The notes under the pieces: model-generated
The model's database searches: none
What the model saw: the letters and a program-made list of their open reading frames with translations, nothing else
Told to the model about the DNA's origin: nothing
Assembly: GCA_947631955.1 (NCBI GenBank)
Contig: CANRNJ010000010.1
Coordinates: 1 to 64,000, forward strand
DNA from: an uncultured Lachnospiraceae bacterium
Lineage (GTDB): Bacteria > Bacillota > Clostridia > Lachnospirales > Lachnospiraceae
Length of the DNA stretch: 64,000 nt
Reading direction: 5' to 3'
Shown here: piece by piece, positions 35,378 through 44,791 of the stretch
How positions within the stretch are numbered: position 1 is the stretch's first letter
Layout: each line of letters opens with the position of its first letter
Position numbers and translations under genes: made by a program

Positions 35378-35410
35378 ACGAGGGAAGGGCCCGGTTCATG
35401 GAGATGTGAA
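35336..35410 (+). repeat. 32-bp tandem duplication at the 3' end of the NYN-LOTUS gene
   Basis: Two imperfect copies of a 32-base unit (35336-35367 and 35368-35399) and an 11-base partial third copy start GGAGATGTGAA. The stop codon at 35375-35377 lies in the second copy. The unit is not a multiple of three, so the duplication does not extend the protein. Confidence 0.8.
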
Positions 35411-35513
35411 AAAATAACGGCTGGTATTTGCAGGCGCGTATGCGTATGCAGCCGTGGACACGGTTGTGTTTGCAATCCTTAAATGAGTATGCTACTCTAG
35501 GAAGGAGTTTGGT

Positions 35514-35915
35514 TTGTCGGTATTTTTCAATGTATATATATGGCGGCATATGGAGCAGGAACCGTTCGGGGCAATGCCGCTGTGGCTGTGTGCGGTTTCG
35601 GCGCTTGCTGCGCTGTGCCTGTTTCTGCTGCTTGTCCGGTTTGGCGTGAAGCATTGCACAGCGCGCATCTATAATTGGGACGGAAAGCGCTATCGTTATC
35701 TTGGGCGGGCGGGGCTTCACCGCGGACGCAGCGGATATCGGATCGCGATCAGTGAGCGCATGGCCGATCTGTCGTATACGACGCTCTACCGCATATGTCC
35801 TTCGCAGCATTTTGTACGCAGCAACAGGTATCGGGATATGGTGCTGCGCGCGGGACGGGAGCAGCTTGCAGTCACCGTGGACGACTGTATGAAGTGCTCG
35901 ATATATTACCGTTGA
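35514..35915 (+). CDS. Small membrane protein, function unknown
   Basis: The 133-residue product has one clear transmembrane segment (about residues 20-42, PLWLCAVSALAALCLFLLLV) followed by a basic, tyrosine- and arginine-rich cytoplasmic tail (YNWDGKRYRYLGRAGLHRG). It starts with TTG 35514 behind GGAAGGAG; ATG 35550 is an alternative. I do not recognise the family. It probably shares a transcript with the downstream glycosyltransferase. Confidence 0.5.
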   Translation: MSVFFNVYIWRHMEQEPFGAMPLWLCAVSALAALCLFLLLVRFGVKHCTARIYNWDGKRYRYLGRAGLHRGRSGYRIAISERMADLSYTTLYRICPSQHFVRSNRYRDMVLRAGREQLAVTVDDCMKCSIYYR

Positions 35916-36010
35916 GCCGACGCTGCCGGACGGAAAAGAGCAGGCCGGAACGCTGCAGCCGGGAGAAGAGAACGGGCCTGAACACAGCAGACAGGCAGAA
36001 AGGAATGGGT

Positions 36011-37054
36011 ATGATCACAATCAGTCTGTGTATGATCGTAAAAAATGAAGAGCGTGTTCTGGCAAGATGTCTGGACAGCATTGCGGATCTGATGGACGAG
36101 ATCATCATCGTGGACACGGGGTCCTCCGATGCGACGAAAGAGATCGCGGCCGGATATACGGAGCACGTCTATGATTTTGCATGGACGGGAGATTTTTCCG
36201 CCGCGCGGAATTTTGCTTTTTCCAAGGCTGCGATGGAATATATTTATTCCGCCGATGCGGACGAGGTCTTGGACGAGGAGAATCGGAAGGCTTTCCATAT
36301 TCTGAAAGAAACGCTTCTGCCGGAGATCGATATCGTGCAGATGTATTATGCCAATCAGCTTTCCCACGGCACTATCTACAACTATGACAAGGAACTGCGG
36401 CCCAAGCTTTTTAAGAGGCTTCGGACTTTCTGCTGGCATGGGCAGATCCATGAGCAGGTAGGACTGGAACCGGTCATTTATGACAGTGATGTCGAAATTC
36501 TGCATATGCCGGAGAAGAATCACAAAGACAGGGATCTTGCCGCTTTTGCCGGTATGACGGGCAGAGGGGTCAGACTTGACAAGCGGCTGCACAATATTTA
36601 TGCCAAGGAATTGTTCATATCGGGCGCGGCCAAGGATTTTGCGGCCGCCAGAGAGTTTTTCCGACAGTCGTGCCGGGATACGGAGCGGAGCGCGGACGAG
36701 GTCAAGGAAGCCGCCTGCGTGGCGGCGAGAGCAGCCAGATTGTGCGGCGATGCGGAAGATTTTTTCAAATATGCCATGAAGGTGGTCGCCTGCGACGGCT
36801 GTTCGGAGATCTGCTGCGAACTGGGCGAATATTATCTGGCCAAGGGCGATGCCGACGAGGCGGCCATATGGTTTTATAACGCGGCATACGAAACCGACAG
36901 TATCCTCAGCCTGCGGTGCAGCGGAGAGATACCGCTGCGGGCTTTGGCGCGGTGCTGCCGGGAGCTTGGCAATAAGGAGCAGGCGGTGGAATATGAACGG
37001 CTGGCGCAGGAAGCGCATATAGAAAACAGCCGGCCACGGAGGACACAGGAATGA
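36011..37054 (+). CDS. GT2 glycosyltransferase with C-terminal TPR-like repeats
   Basis: The 347-residue product opens ITISLCMIVKNEERVLARCLDS, followed by IIIVDTGSSDATKEIA and YSADADEVLD with the DxD-type motif, then FKRLRTFCWHGQIHEQV. This is the SunS/WaaE-like subgroup of GT2. The C-terminal 150 residues are helical repeats (ICCELGEYYLAKGDADEAAIWF). I chose ATG 36011, 7 bases after AAGGA. The gene overlaps hisC by ATGA. Confidence 0.8.
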   Translation: MITISLCMIVKNEERVLARCLDSIADLMDEIIIVDTGSSDATKEIAAGYTEHVYDFAWTGDFSAARNFAFSKAAMEYIYSADADEVLDEENRKAFHILKETLLPEIDIVQMYYANQLSHGTIYNYDKELRPKLFKRLRTFCWHGQIHEQVGLEPVIYDSDVEILHMPEKNHKDRDLAAFAGMTGRGVRLDKRLHNIYAKELFISGAAKDFAAAREFFRQSCRDTERSADEVKEAACVAARAARLCGDAEDFFKYAMKVVACDGCSEICCELGEYYLAKGDADEAAIWFYNAAYETDSILSLRCSGEIPLRALARCCRELGNKEQAVEYERLAQEAHIENSRPRRTQE

Positions 37055-38127
37055 AATGGGAAGAAAACGTGCGCAGGGTGGTGCCTTATACGGCGGGAGA
37101 GCAGCCGCAGGGCAGGAACATTATCAAATTAAATACGAATGAGAATCCATATCCGCCGGCGCCCGGTGTGGCGCGCAGGGCAAAAGAACTGGAAGAGGAC
37201 AGGATGCGGCTGTATCCGGCGTTTTCGGAGAAGAGCGCTCTGGCGGTCGCTCTGGCGGATCATTACGGGATAAGTCCGGACAGGATCTTTATCGGCGACG
37301 GTTCGGACGATGTGCTTTCCCTTGCTTTTTTGACGTTTTTCCAGTCCGGCAGGCCGATCCTTTTCCCGGATGTCACCTATTCTTTTTATCCCGTATGGGC
37401 GGACTTATACCGGATCCCTTACCGCTGTATGCCTTTGGACGAGGATTTCCGGATACGGACGCAGGATTATCTTCCGCAGGAGGGCGGCGTCCGCTGCGGC
37501 GGCGTGGTCTTTCCGAATCCCAACGCGCCTACGGGGATATGGATGCCTTTGGAGGAAGTGGAGAAGATCGTGGCGGCGAATCAGGACGTGGTGGTCATTG
37601 TGGACGAGGCGTACATTGATTTCGGGGGCGTCAGCTGTCTGCCGCTGATCGACCGGTATGACAATCTTCTGGTGGTGCAGACTTTTTCCAAATCGCGCTC
37701 TATGGCCGGGATGCGTATCGGCTATGCCATGGGCAGTCCCGCGCTGATCAAATATATCAATGATGTGAAATATTCCGTCAACTCTTATGCCATGAACTAT
37801 GCGGCGCTGGAACTCGGCGTGGAGGCGGTAAAGGACAGGGCGTACTTCGCCGCGGGCTGCGACAAGATCGTCAGGACCCGCGAACGCGCGGAGAAGGAAC
37901 TTACGCGGCTGGGATTTACTTTCCCGAAATCTTATGCTAATTTTATTTTTGCGAGTCATAACAAGGTCCCGGCCAAAGAGATCTTTGAGCGGCTGAAGGA
38001 AAATGACATATATGTCAGGTATTGGGATAAAGAGCGGATCAACAACCATCTCCGCATCACGATCGGTACGGACGAGCAGATGGATGCGCTGTATCGGGCT
38101 TTGGAGCATATCGTGAAGGTGTCATGA
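37051..38127 (+). CDS. hisC: Histidinol-phosphate aminotransferase
   Basis: The 358-residue PLP enzyme shows IKLNTNENPYPPAPGV, IGDGSDDVLSLAF, FPNPNAPTGIW, VIVDEAYIDF and TFSKSRSMAGMRIGYA with the Schiff-base lysine. It makes L-histidinol phosphate from imidazole-acetol phosphate. It overlaps the upstream glycosyltransferase (ATGA) and no other his genes are near, so an aromatic or other amino-acid substrate remains possible. Confidence 0.85.
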   Translation: MKWEENVRRVVPYTAGEQPQGRNIIKLNTNENPYPPAPGVARRAKELEEDRMRLYPAFSEKSALAVALADHYGISPDRIFIGDGSDDVLSLAFLTFFQSGRPILFPDVTYSFYPVWADLYRIPYRCMPLDEDFRIRTQDYLPQEGGVRCGGVVFPNPNAPTGIWMPLEEVEKIVAANQDVVVIVDEAYIDFGGVSCLPLIDRYDNLLVVQTFSKSRSMAGMRIGYAMGSPALIKYINDVKYSVNSYAMNYAALELGVEAVKDRAYFAAGCDKIVRTRERAEKELTRLGFTFPKSYANFIFASHNKVPAKEIFERLKENDIYVRYWDKERINNHLRITIGTDEQMDALYRALEHIVKVS

Positions 38128-38188
38128 GCGCCGCGCGGACGGACATATACTATAATGAAACACATGGATGGAAAGGATAATTGACAGT

Positions 38189-38689
38189 ATGGAAAAATTA
38201 GCGGCAGCATTTGCGGTCACATTGGGCAGATATGTATCAAAGGAAGTCGTCGTGTTTATCATCTCGATGATCCCGATCTTAGAACTGCGGGGCGGTCTTA
38301 TCGTATCTTCTCTGCTGAAAGTGCCGATCACCACGGCGGTTCCGCTGTGTATCATCGGCAATATCATCCCGATCCCGTTTATTCTGCTTTTTATCAGACA
38401 GATCTTTAAGTGGATGAAAAAGATCAGGATCTTCCGGGGGCTGATCGAGAAGTTGGAAAACCGCGCTATGGGCAAGAGCGACAGCATCAAGAAATATGAG
38501 TTCTGGGGCCTTGTCCTGTTCGTCGGCATACCGCTGCCGGGAACGGGCGCATGGACGGGGTCGCTTATCGCGGCGCTTTTGGAGATCGATTTCAAAAAAG
38601 CGGTTTTGGCGGAACTTCTGGGGATCGTGATCGCAACGGTCATTATGTCCGTGGTTTCCTACGGCCTTCTGGGTGCGCTGCTGCACTAG
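38189..38689 (+). CDS. COG2426 small multidrug export family membrane protein
   Basis: The roughly 166-residue integral membrane protein has the family motifs PILELRGGLIVSS near the N-terminus and GIPLPGTGAWTGSLIAALL in the middle, with about five hydrophobic segments. The annotated family role is small-molecule export, with little direct evidence. I chose ATG 38189, preceded by AAAGGA; an in-frame ATG at 38168 has no site. Confidence 0.75.
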   Translation: MEKLAAAFAVTLGRYVSKEVVVFIISMIPILELRGGLIVSSLLKVPITTAVPLCIIGNIIPIPFILLFIRQIFKWMKKIRIFRGLIEKLENRAMGKSDSIKKYEFWGLVLFVGIPLPGTGAWTGSLIAALLEIDFKKAVLAELLGIVIATVIMSVVSYGLLGALLH

Positions 38690-38749
38690 GGCCTGCGCCG
38701 CATGACAGGCAGAACGGCGGTCTTTTGACTGGTATGGAGCGATGGTAGA

Positions 38750-39589
38750 ATGGAAGCATATACGGATTTTGCGCAAGTATATGATACGTTTATGGACGAT
38801 ACGCCTTACGGGGAGTGGTGCGAATATCTGTCGGGGCTGCTTGAACGGTATCGTCCGGCGGAATCGGTCTGTGTGAAAAATTGTGATGATAGTGTCACAA
38901 ATGATAACCTGCGGCAGGAGCGCAATACGATTTTGGATCTGGGATGCGGCACGGGCACGCTGACGGAACTTTTTGCCCGCAAGGGCTATGACATGATCGG
39001 GATCGACAATTCGCAGGAAATGTTACAGATCGCAATGGACAAGCGTGACCGGTCGGGACTGGATATCCTGTATCTTATGCAGGATATGCGCTCGTTTGAG
39101 CTCTACGGCGCGGTGGGCGCGGTGATCAGTGTCTGCGACAGTCTTAATTATCTGACGGACGAGGAGGATATGGTCCAGACCTTCCGGTTGGTGAACAATT
39201 ATCTTTTCCCGGAAGGGATCTTTCTCTTTGATTTTAATACGGTCTACAAATACGAAACGGTCATAGGGGACGCGACCATAGCGGAAAACCGCGAAGAGTG
39301 CAGTTTTATCTGGGAAAACTATTATCATGAGGCCCAGCAGATCAATGAGTACGATCTGACGGTCTTTGTGCGCGAGGACGCGGAGCGGGACGTGTTCAGA
39401 AGGTTTCAGGAAACCCATTATCAGCGGGGCTATACTCTGGAGCAGATAAAGGACTGCCTGCGGAAGGCGGGGCTTGTGTTTGTGGAGGCTGTGGACGCGG
39501 ATACCCATGAAGCGGTCCGCGGGGTGAGCGAGCGCATTTATGTGGCGGCGCGCAAAGGCCCGATGAAAGAAAACGGAGAAGAACGATGA
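38750..39589 (+). CDS. Class I SAM-dependent methyltransferase
   Basis: The 279-residue protein has motif I NTILDLGCGTGTLTELF (about residue 62), the acidic IGIDNSQEML strand and AVISVCDSLNYLTDEED. A short insertion before motif I (about 45-58) is unusual. It resembles the YqeM/Bud23-like methyltransferases of Firmicutes that sit near hslO or metabolic genes. It overlaps hslO by ATGA, which suggests joint translation. Confidence 0.8.
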   Translation: MEAYTDFAQVYDTFMDDTPYGEWCEYLSGLLERYRPAESVCVKNCDDSVTNDNLRQERNTILDLGCGTGTLTELFARKGYDMIGIDNSQEMLQIAMDKRDRSGLDILYLMQDMRSFELYGAVGAVISVCDSLNYLTDEEDMVQTFRLVNNYLFPEGIFLFDFNTVYKYETVIGDATIAENREECSFIWENYYHEAQQINEYDLTVFVREDAERDVFRRFQETHYQRGYTLEQIKDCLRKAGLVFVEAVDADTHEAVRGVSERIYVAARKGPMKENGEER

Positions 39590-40482
39590 ACGACTATATG
39601 GTAAGAGCAACGGCAGCAGGCGCGCAGATACGCGCTTTTTCCGTAACGTCGAGAGAAACGGTGGAGTATGCCAGAAAAGCTCATAACTTAAGCCCGGTCG
39701 TGACGGCGGCTCTGGGACGGCTGATGTCGGGCGCAGTCATGATGGGAGGCATGCTCAAGGGCGAAAGCGACATGCTGACGCTTCAGATAAGCGGTGCGGG
39801 TCCGGTGCGCGGACTTACGGTGACTGCGGACTCGCGGGGCGGCGTAAAAGGATATGCGCTTGTCCCGCAGGCCATGATGCCTCCCAACAGCGCCGGTAAA
39901 CTGGATGTGGGCGGCGTGATCGGAGCAGGTATGCTGACGGTCATAAAAGACATGGGGCTGAAAGAGCCTTATTCATCGACCATCGAACTGACCACGGGAG
40001 AGATCGGGGACGACCTGACTTACTATTTTGCCGCATCCGAACAGATCCCGTCCGGCGTCGGACTGGGCGTGCTGATGAACAGAAACAATACGGTAAAACA
40101 GGCCGGCGGTTTTATCATTCAGCTGATGCCGTTTACGAGCGAAGAGATCATAGCGCGTCTGGAGGATAAACTGACACATATGTCACCTGTGACGGCGCTT
40201 TTGGAAGAGGGCCGTACGCCGGAGCAGATCTTGGAGGCGGTTTTGGGTGATATGGATCTGGAGATCACCGATACGATCCCGGTGCGGTTTTGCTGCAGCT
40301 GCAGCAAGAAGCGGGTGGAGAAAGTGTTGGTGAGTCTGGGGCGCAGAGAGCTTCAGGATCTGATCGACGAAGGGCAGGATGTGGAACTAAACTGCCATTT
40401 CTGCAATACAAATTATGTGTTTAGCGTGGAAGAACTGCGGCGGATCTTTCAGGATTCGTTCCGGCAGGGCGGTACCGAATGA
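39586..40482 (+). CDS. hslO: Redox-regulated chaperone Hsp33
   Basis: The 298-residue product contains the Hsp33 fold (ATAAGAQIRAFSVTSRETVE at the start, LGRLMSGAVMMGGML, SGAGPVRGLTVTADSRG) and the C-terminal redox switch CSC and CHFC with four zinc-binding cysteines (about residues 235-269). Oxidation releases the zinc and activates holdase activity against oxidative protein unfolding. It overlaps the methyltransferase start region by 4 bases. Confidence 0.93.
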   Translation: MNDYMVRATAAGAQIRAFSVTSRETVEYARKAHNLSPVVTAALGRLMSGAVMMGGMLKGESDMLTLQISGAGPVRGLTVTADSRGGVKGYALVPQAMMPPNSAGKLDVGGVIGAGMLTVIKDMGLKEPYSSTIELTTGEIGDDLTYYFAASEQIPSGVGLGVLMNRNNTVKQAGGFIIQLMPFTSEEIIARLEDKLTHMSPVTALLEEGRTPEQILEAVLGDMDLEITDTIPVRFCCSCSKKRVEKVLVSLGRRELQDLIDEGQDVELNCHFCNTNYVFSVEELRRIFQDSFRQGGTE

Positions 40483-40675
40483 GAGGGCACACCGTCCTAA
40501 AAAAAGAAAGACGGATGCATATAGAATCAGGAATATCGGGCAATATATATACAGAAACGCCTGACGGAACATGGACGGCAGGCGCAGATGCGGTGTGAGC
40601 GGACGCGGGCAAAAGCGTATCGGGATAGACGGATGCGGCGGACGATGCAATCGTAAAAAAAGAAAGGCGGCGGCC

Positions 40676-42586
40676 ATGAAACACGGGTTTATCAAAGCGG
40701 CGGCAATGACGCCCAAGATCAGGGTGGCGGACCCTGAATACAATGCAAAAGAGATCTGCGGCGGCATCGCGGAGGCGGTTGGCAGGGGCGCAAAGATCAT
40801 CGTATTTCCGGAATTATGCCTGACAGGGTATACATGCGGCGATCTTTTCCTTCAGGAACTGCTGTTGGCGAAGACCAAGGAAGCGCTGCTGACAACGGCG
40901 GAAGCCACAGAGGGAAGCGACGCGCTGGTGTTTGTGGGGATGCCCGTCGAGAAGGACGGCAAGCTGTACGATGCCGCGGCGGTGATGCAGAACGGCGACG
41001 TGCTCGCCTTTATCCCGAAAAGATATATTCCGTCCTACGCGGAATTTTACGAAACGCGGCATTTTACGGCAGGCTGCGGGAAAATGGATCCGTATGTCAT
41101 AGACGGAAAAGAGGTGCCGTTCGGGACCGATATCCTGTTTGCGGCGGATGGGGTCGAGGGACTGGTGGTCGGCTGCGAGATATGCGAGGACATCTGGGCC
41201 CCGCTGCCGCCTTCCACGCTGCACGCGCTGTCGGGAGCCAACGTGATCGTGAATCTTTCGGCGTCCGACGAAACGGTGGGCAAGGACACATACAGGGAAA
41301 TGCTGGTGAAGGCAGGCAGCGCCAAGCAGATATCCGGCTACATCTATGCCTCGGCGGGCGAGGGCGAATCCACGCAGGACCTTGTGTTCGGAGGCCATAA
41401 CATGATCGCGGAAAACGGGACGATCTTGGCGCAGTCGCGGCGTTTCGCGGCGGAGAATATCTATGCGGAACTGGATATCCACAGACTGCGCCATGAAAGA
41501 CGCAGGATGTCCACCTATATACCGCAGGGCCGCGAACGGTATACGATCATACCGGTCCATATGGAAACGGAAGAAACGCAGCTGACAAGAACGTTTGAAA
41601 TGCAGCCTTTCGTGCCGTCGGACCGGGCAGAGAGAGAAAAACGGTGCGAGGAGATCCTGTCGATCCAGACATACGGCCTGAAGAAACGGTACGAGCACAC
41701 GAAAAGCGCATGTGCGGTCGTGGGCGTTTCGGGCGGGCTTGACTCGACTCTGGCGCTTCTTGTCACGGCGCGGGCCTTTGATCTGCTGAAACTGGAGCGC
41801 AGCCAGATCGTGGCGGTGACGATGCCCTGTTTCGGGACGACGGAGCGGACCTGTTCCAACGCCTGCAAGCTGGCCGAAACGATCGGCGCAAGCCTTAGGC
41901 AGATAGACATTAAAGAAGCGGTCACAGTGCATTTTAAAGATATCGGGCAGAATATGGACTGCCATGATGCGGCCTATGAGAACGGTCAGGCAAGGGAGCG
42001 CACGCAGATCCTGATGGATATCGCAAACCGTATGAACGGTCTGGTCATCGGCACGGGCGATATGTCGGAACTGGCGCTGGGATGGGCGACCTACAACGGT
42101 GACCACATGTCCATGTACGGGGTGAACACAGGCGTGCCCAAGACTCTTGTGCGCCATTTGGTACAGTATTATGCGGACACCTGCGACAACGCCGAACTCA
42201 GGATGGTCCTTCTGGACGTGCTGGATACGCCGGTCAGCCCGGAGCTGCTGCCGCCGGTAAACGGGGCGATCTCGCAGAGAACGGAGGATCTGGTAGGCCC
42301 TTACGAGCTGCATGATTTCTTTCTGTACTATATGCTGCGCTGCGGTTTTGAACCGGCTAAAATATATCGCATCGCATGCCGGTCTTTTCGGGACAAATAT
42401 GACAAGGATGTCATATTAAAGTGGCTCAAAACCTTTTATCGGAGATTTTTTGCACAGCAGTTTAAACGGTCTTGCCTTCCGGACGGCCCCAAAGTGGGAA
42501 GCGTAGCGCTTTCTCCGCGCGGAGATCTGCGTATGCCTTCCGACGCCTGCGCGTCCCTGTGGCTGAAACAGGCCGAGGAGCTGTAA
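40676..42586 (+). CDS. nadE: Glutamine-dependent NAD+ synthetase
   Basis: The 636-residue two-domain enzyme has an N-terminal nitrilase-type glutaminase, with Glu in FPELCLTGYTCGDLF, Lys in PKRYIPSYAEFYE and Cys in GCEICEDIWAP. The C-terminal synthetase carries the PP-loop VGVSGGLDSTLALL and GTGDMSELALGW. It amidates deamido-NAD using glutamine. I chose ATG 40676 because the frame upstream (from 40571) has no site or family match; AAAGG precedes it. Confidence 0.93.
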   Translation: MKHGFIKAAAMTPKIRVADPEYNAKEICGGIAEAVGRGAKIIVFPELCLTGYTCGDLFLQELLLAKTKEALLTTAEATEGSDALVFVGMPVEKDGKLYDAAAVMQNGDVLAFIPKRYIPSYAEFYETRHFTAGCGKMDPYVIDGKEVPFGTDILFAADGVEGLVVGCEICEDIWAPLPPSTLHALSGANVIVNLSASDETVGKDTYREMLVKAGSAKQISGYIYASAGEGESTQDLVFGGHNMIAENGTILAQSRRFAAENIYAELDIHRLRHERRRMSTYIPQGRERYTIIPVHMETEETQLTRTFEMQPFVPSDRAEREKRCEEILSIQTYGLKKRYEHTKSACAVVGVSGGLDSTLALLVTARAFDLLKLERSQIVAVTMPCFGTTERTCSNACKLAETIGASLRQIDIKEAVTVHFKDIGQNMDCHDAAYENGQARERTQILMDIANRMNGLVIGTGDMSELALGWATYNGDHMSMYGVNTGVPKTLVRHLVQYYADTCDNAELRMVLLDVLDTPVSPELLPPVNGAISQRTEDLVGPYELHDFFLYYMLRCGFEPAKIYRIACRSFRDKYDKDVILKWLKTFYRRFFAQQFKRSCLPDGPKVGSVALSPRGDLRMPSDACASLWLKQAEEL

Positions 42587-42602
42587 CGGCCAAAGCCAGC
42601 TT

Positions 42603-43082
42603 TTATTCCTCGGCGTCCACGGTGTCCCCTTCATTTTCCAGAGCCTTGTTCAGGGAGGCGGTGATGGCGTCCAGAAGGACCATGGAGGTGTACTTGCTGT
42701 CATCCGGATAGCTGATGTTTTCCAGACTCTGATTGGTGATGATCTGATTCGCCAGATCTTCAAAGGACGGCTGTATCAGAGGGTACATCGCCGCCACCGC
42801 TTCGTCCAGATCGATCAGGCGGATGGAATTGATGTTTTTCTCGTCTACGGTCACTTCGATCTCCACCACATTGTCGTTTAGAATCAGAGATGTCGTGTAC
42901 ACACCGGGAATATATGTATTGGTGCCGGTCTGCGTCACGGTGGACATGGCTGCCTGCTTTTCCTCTTTCGGCAGGAACATGATGATGAGCAGGACAATAA
43001 AAAGGATACCGAGAATGGCAAAGATTCCGGTATATATCAGTTCTTTTACATGAAGTACGACGATCTTGGTTTTGGAACTCAT
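42603..43082 (-). CDS. Membrane-anchored FMN-binding-like protein
   Basis: The 159-residue product has one N-terminal membrane segment (about residues 16-37, YTGIFAILGILFIVLLIIMF), then an extracytoplasmic domain with TYIPGVYTTSLILNDNVVEIEVTV and a late TSMVLLDAITASLNKAL helix. This pattern resembles degenerate FMN-binding domains of the RnfG type but lacks a clear SGAT flavinylation motif. It is convergent with nadE and divergent from glnA. Confidence 0.55.
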   Translation of the reverse strand: MSSKTKIVVLHVKELIYTGIFAILGILFIVLLIIMFLPKEEKQAAMSTVTQTGTNTYIPGVYTTSLILNDNVVEIEVTVDEKNINSIRLIDLDEAVAAMYPLIQPSFEDLANQIITNQSLENISYPDDSKYTSMVLLDAITASLNKALENEGDTVDAEE

Positions 43083-43152
43083 AGTATATCCCCATAGAAA
43101 TTCTTTTTAACAATGTATGACGGAAAGCGGGAGTTTATGCAATAAGTATTGA

Positions 43153-43182
43153 TTGACAAAACCGCGGCCGCAATGCTATTCT
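43153..43182 (+). promoter_or_regulatory. Promoter of glnA
   Basis: TTGACA (43153-43158) and TATTCT (43177-43182) are 18 bases apart. The predicted transcript start near 43189 lies just before a long hairpin. Confidence 0.7.
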
Positions 43183-43193
43183 GTTACGGGACG

Positions 43194-43230
43194 AAGGTGT
43201 TCTTATTCTATAGGATAAGAGCGCCTTTTC
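43194..43230 (+). promoter_or_regulatory. Leader hairpin upstream of glnA
   Basis: A 13-base stem (43194-43206 with 43215-43227, two G-T wobbles) with an 8-base loop is followed by a T-run. It would form at the very 5' end of the glnA transcript. The rest of the leader (to 43398) is a purine-rich, GGCGGCCG-containing stretch with more possible hairpins. Because the gene after glnA encodes an ANTAR RNA-binding protein, this leader is a candidate ANTAR target. Confidence 0.5.
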
Positions 43231-43398
43231 ACATAATGAACCAGAAGAAAACGCGGAAAAGACGGACATAAAAAATGAGGGCGGCCGTAAATGGCCCGGA
43301 AGGCTGCCGCGGAAACGGCGTAAAAGGAAGCGGAAAGCGCCGGACTAAGAGAAACGGAGCCGCCGCGGTGTAAAAAGGGAACGGAAAGGAAGGAGATC

Positions 43399-44733
43399 AT
43401 GAGAAAAAATTACACAAAGCAGGATATTATCAGACTGGTAGAGGAAGAGGATGTGGAGTTCATCCGGCTGCAGTTCACCGATATTTTCGGCAATCTGAAA
43501 AATATGGCGGTGACTGCCAGCCAGCTGGAGAAAGCGCTGAACAACGGGTGTATGTTCGACGGTTCTTCGATCGAGGGATTTGCGAGGATCGAAGAGTCCG
43601 ACATGTGCCTGCACCCGGATCTTGACACGTTTGAGGTGTTCCCGTGGAGGCCGCAGCAGGGCAAAGTGGCAAGGCTGATCTGCGACATATACAGGCCCAA
43701 CGGGGAGCCTTTCGAGGGGGATCCCCGCTATATCTTAAAGCGCGCTATCCGGGAGGCCGAAACGATGGGATATACTTTCGAGGTGGGGCCGGAATGTGAG
43801 TTTTTCCTGTTCAACACAGATGAAAATGCGCTGCCGACAACGATCACCCATGAGAAGGCGGGATATTTCGATCTGGGTCCGGTGGATTTCGGGGAAAATG
43901 CAAGGCGCGACATCGTGCTGACACTGGAGGACATGGGTTTTGTCATTGAATCTTCCCATCACGAGATGGCTCCCGCGCAGCATGAGGTGGATTTTGAGCA
44001 CGACGAAGCGCTTTCTACCGCGGACAATATCATGACGTTTAAACTGGCGGTCAAGACCATCGCCAAAAGACACGGCCTGCACGCCACGTTCATGCCCAAG
44101 CCGCTGTGCGGTGTGAACGGTTCGGGCATGCACATCAATATGGCGCTCTTTAAGGACGGCAAAAATATTTTTATCGACCGGAACGACCGGTTCGGGCTGA
44201 GCAAAGAAGCATATTGTTTTATAGGCGGCATTATGAAGCACATGAAAGGGATCACGGCGATCACCAATCCGCTGGTCAATTCCTATAAAAGACTGGTTCC
44301 CGGCTATGAGGCGCCGGTCTACATCGCGTGGAGTGTGATGAGCAGATCTCCGCTGATCCGGATCCCTCTGTCGCAGAGCGGGAGCGTCAGGATCGAACTG
44401 CGCAGTCCGGATCCGTCCGCAAACCCGTATCTGGCGCTTGCGGTCTGCCTGCGCGCCGGTCTGGACGGGGTCGTTCATCAGATCATGCCGCCGCAGAACA
44501 TTGACGGCAATATCTTTGAGATGACGGCGGATCAGCGCAGAGCGCAGGGGATCGAGGAGATACCGGGCACGCTGATCGAGGCGGTCCATGAGATGGAAAA
44601 AGATGCATTGGTCCGTGACGTTCTGGGGGACCATGCATACGGCAAATACATCGAGGCAAAGAAGGAGGAGTGGCATCGTTACCGCACGCAGGTGACGGAG
44701 TGGGAGATCAGCGAATACCTGAACAACTATTAA
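43399..44733 (+). CDS. glnA: Glutamine synthetase type I
   Basis: The 444-residue product matches GSI-alpha: FTDIFGNLKNMAVT, MFDGSSIEGFARIEESDM, FEVGPECEFFLF, VNGSGMHINMALF, NPLVNSYKRLVPGYEAP, and a C-terminal NNY. The length is typical of the non-adenylylated Gram-positive form. It forms glutamine from glutamate, ammonia and ATP. AAGGAAGGAG precedes ATG 43399. The ANTAR regulator follows. Confidence 0.95.
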   Translation: MRKNYTKQDIIRLVEEEDVEFIRLQFTDIFGNLKNMAVTASQLEKALNNGCMFDGSSIEGFARIEESDMCLHPDLDTFEVFPWRPQQGKVARLICDIYRPNGEPFEGDPRYILKRAIREAETMGYTFEVGPECEFFLFNTDENALPTTITHEKAGYFDLGPVDFGENARRDIVLTLEDMGFVIESSHHEMAPAQHEVDFEHDEALSTADNIMTFKLAVKTIAKRHGLHATFMPKPLCGVNGSGMHINMALFKDGKNIFIDRNDRFGLSKEAYCFIGGIMKHMKGITAITNPLVNSYKRLVPGYEAPVYIAWSVMSRSPLIRIPLSQSGSVRIELRSPDPSANPYLALAVCLRAGLDGVVHQIMPPQNIDGNIFEMTADQRRAQGIEEIPGTLIEAVHEMEKDALVRDVLGDHAYGKYIEAKKEEWHRYRTQVTEWEISEYLNNY

Positions 44734-44791
44734 ATATCGTATGTTATGTTACGCTGCGGCGAAAAAGATCCAACGGATGGGAGGTGAGCGT

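Noticed and set aside
37051-38127. hisC as part of a histidine operon
   Set aside because: No other his genes adjoin it; the neighbours are a glycosyltransferase and a membrane protein.
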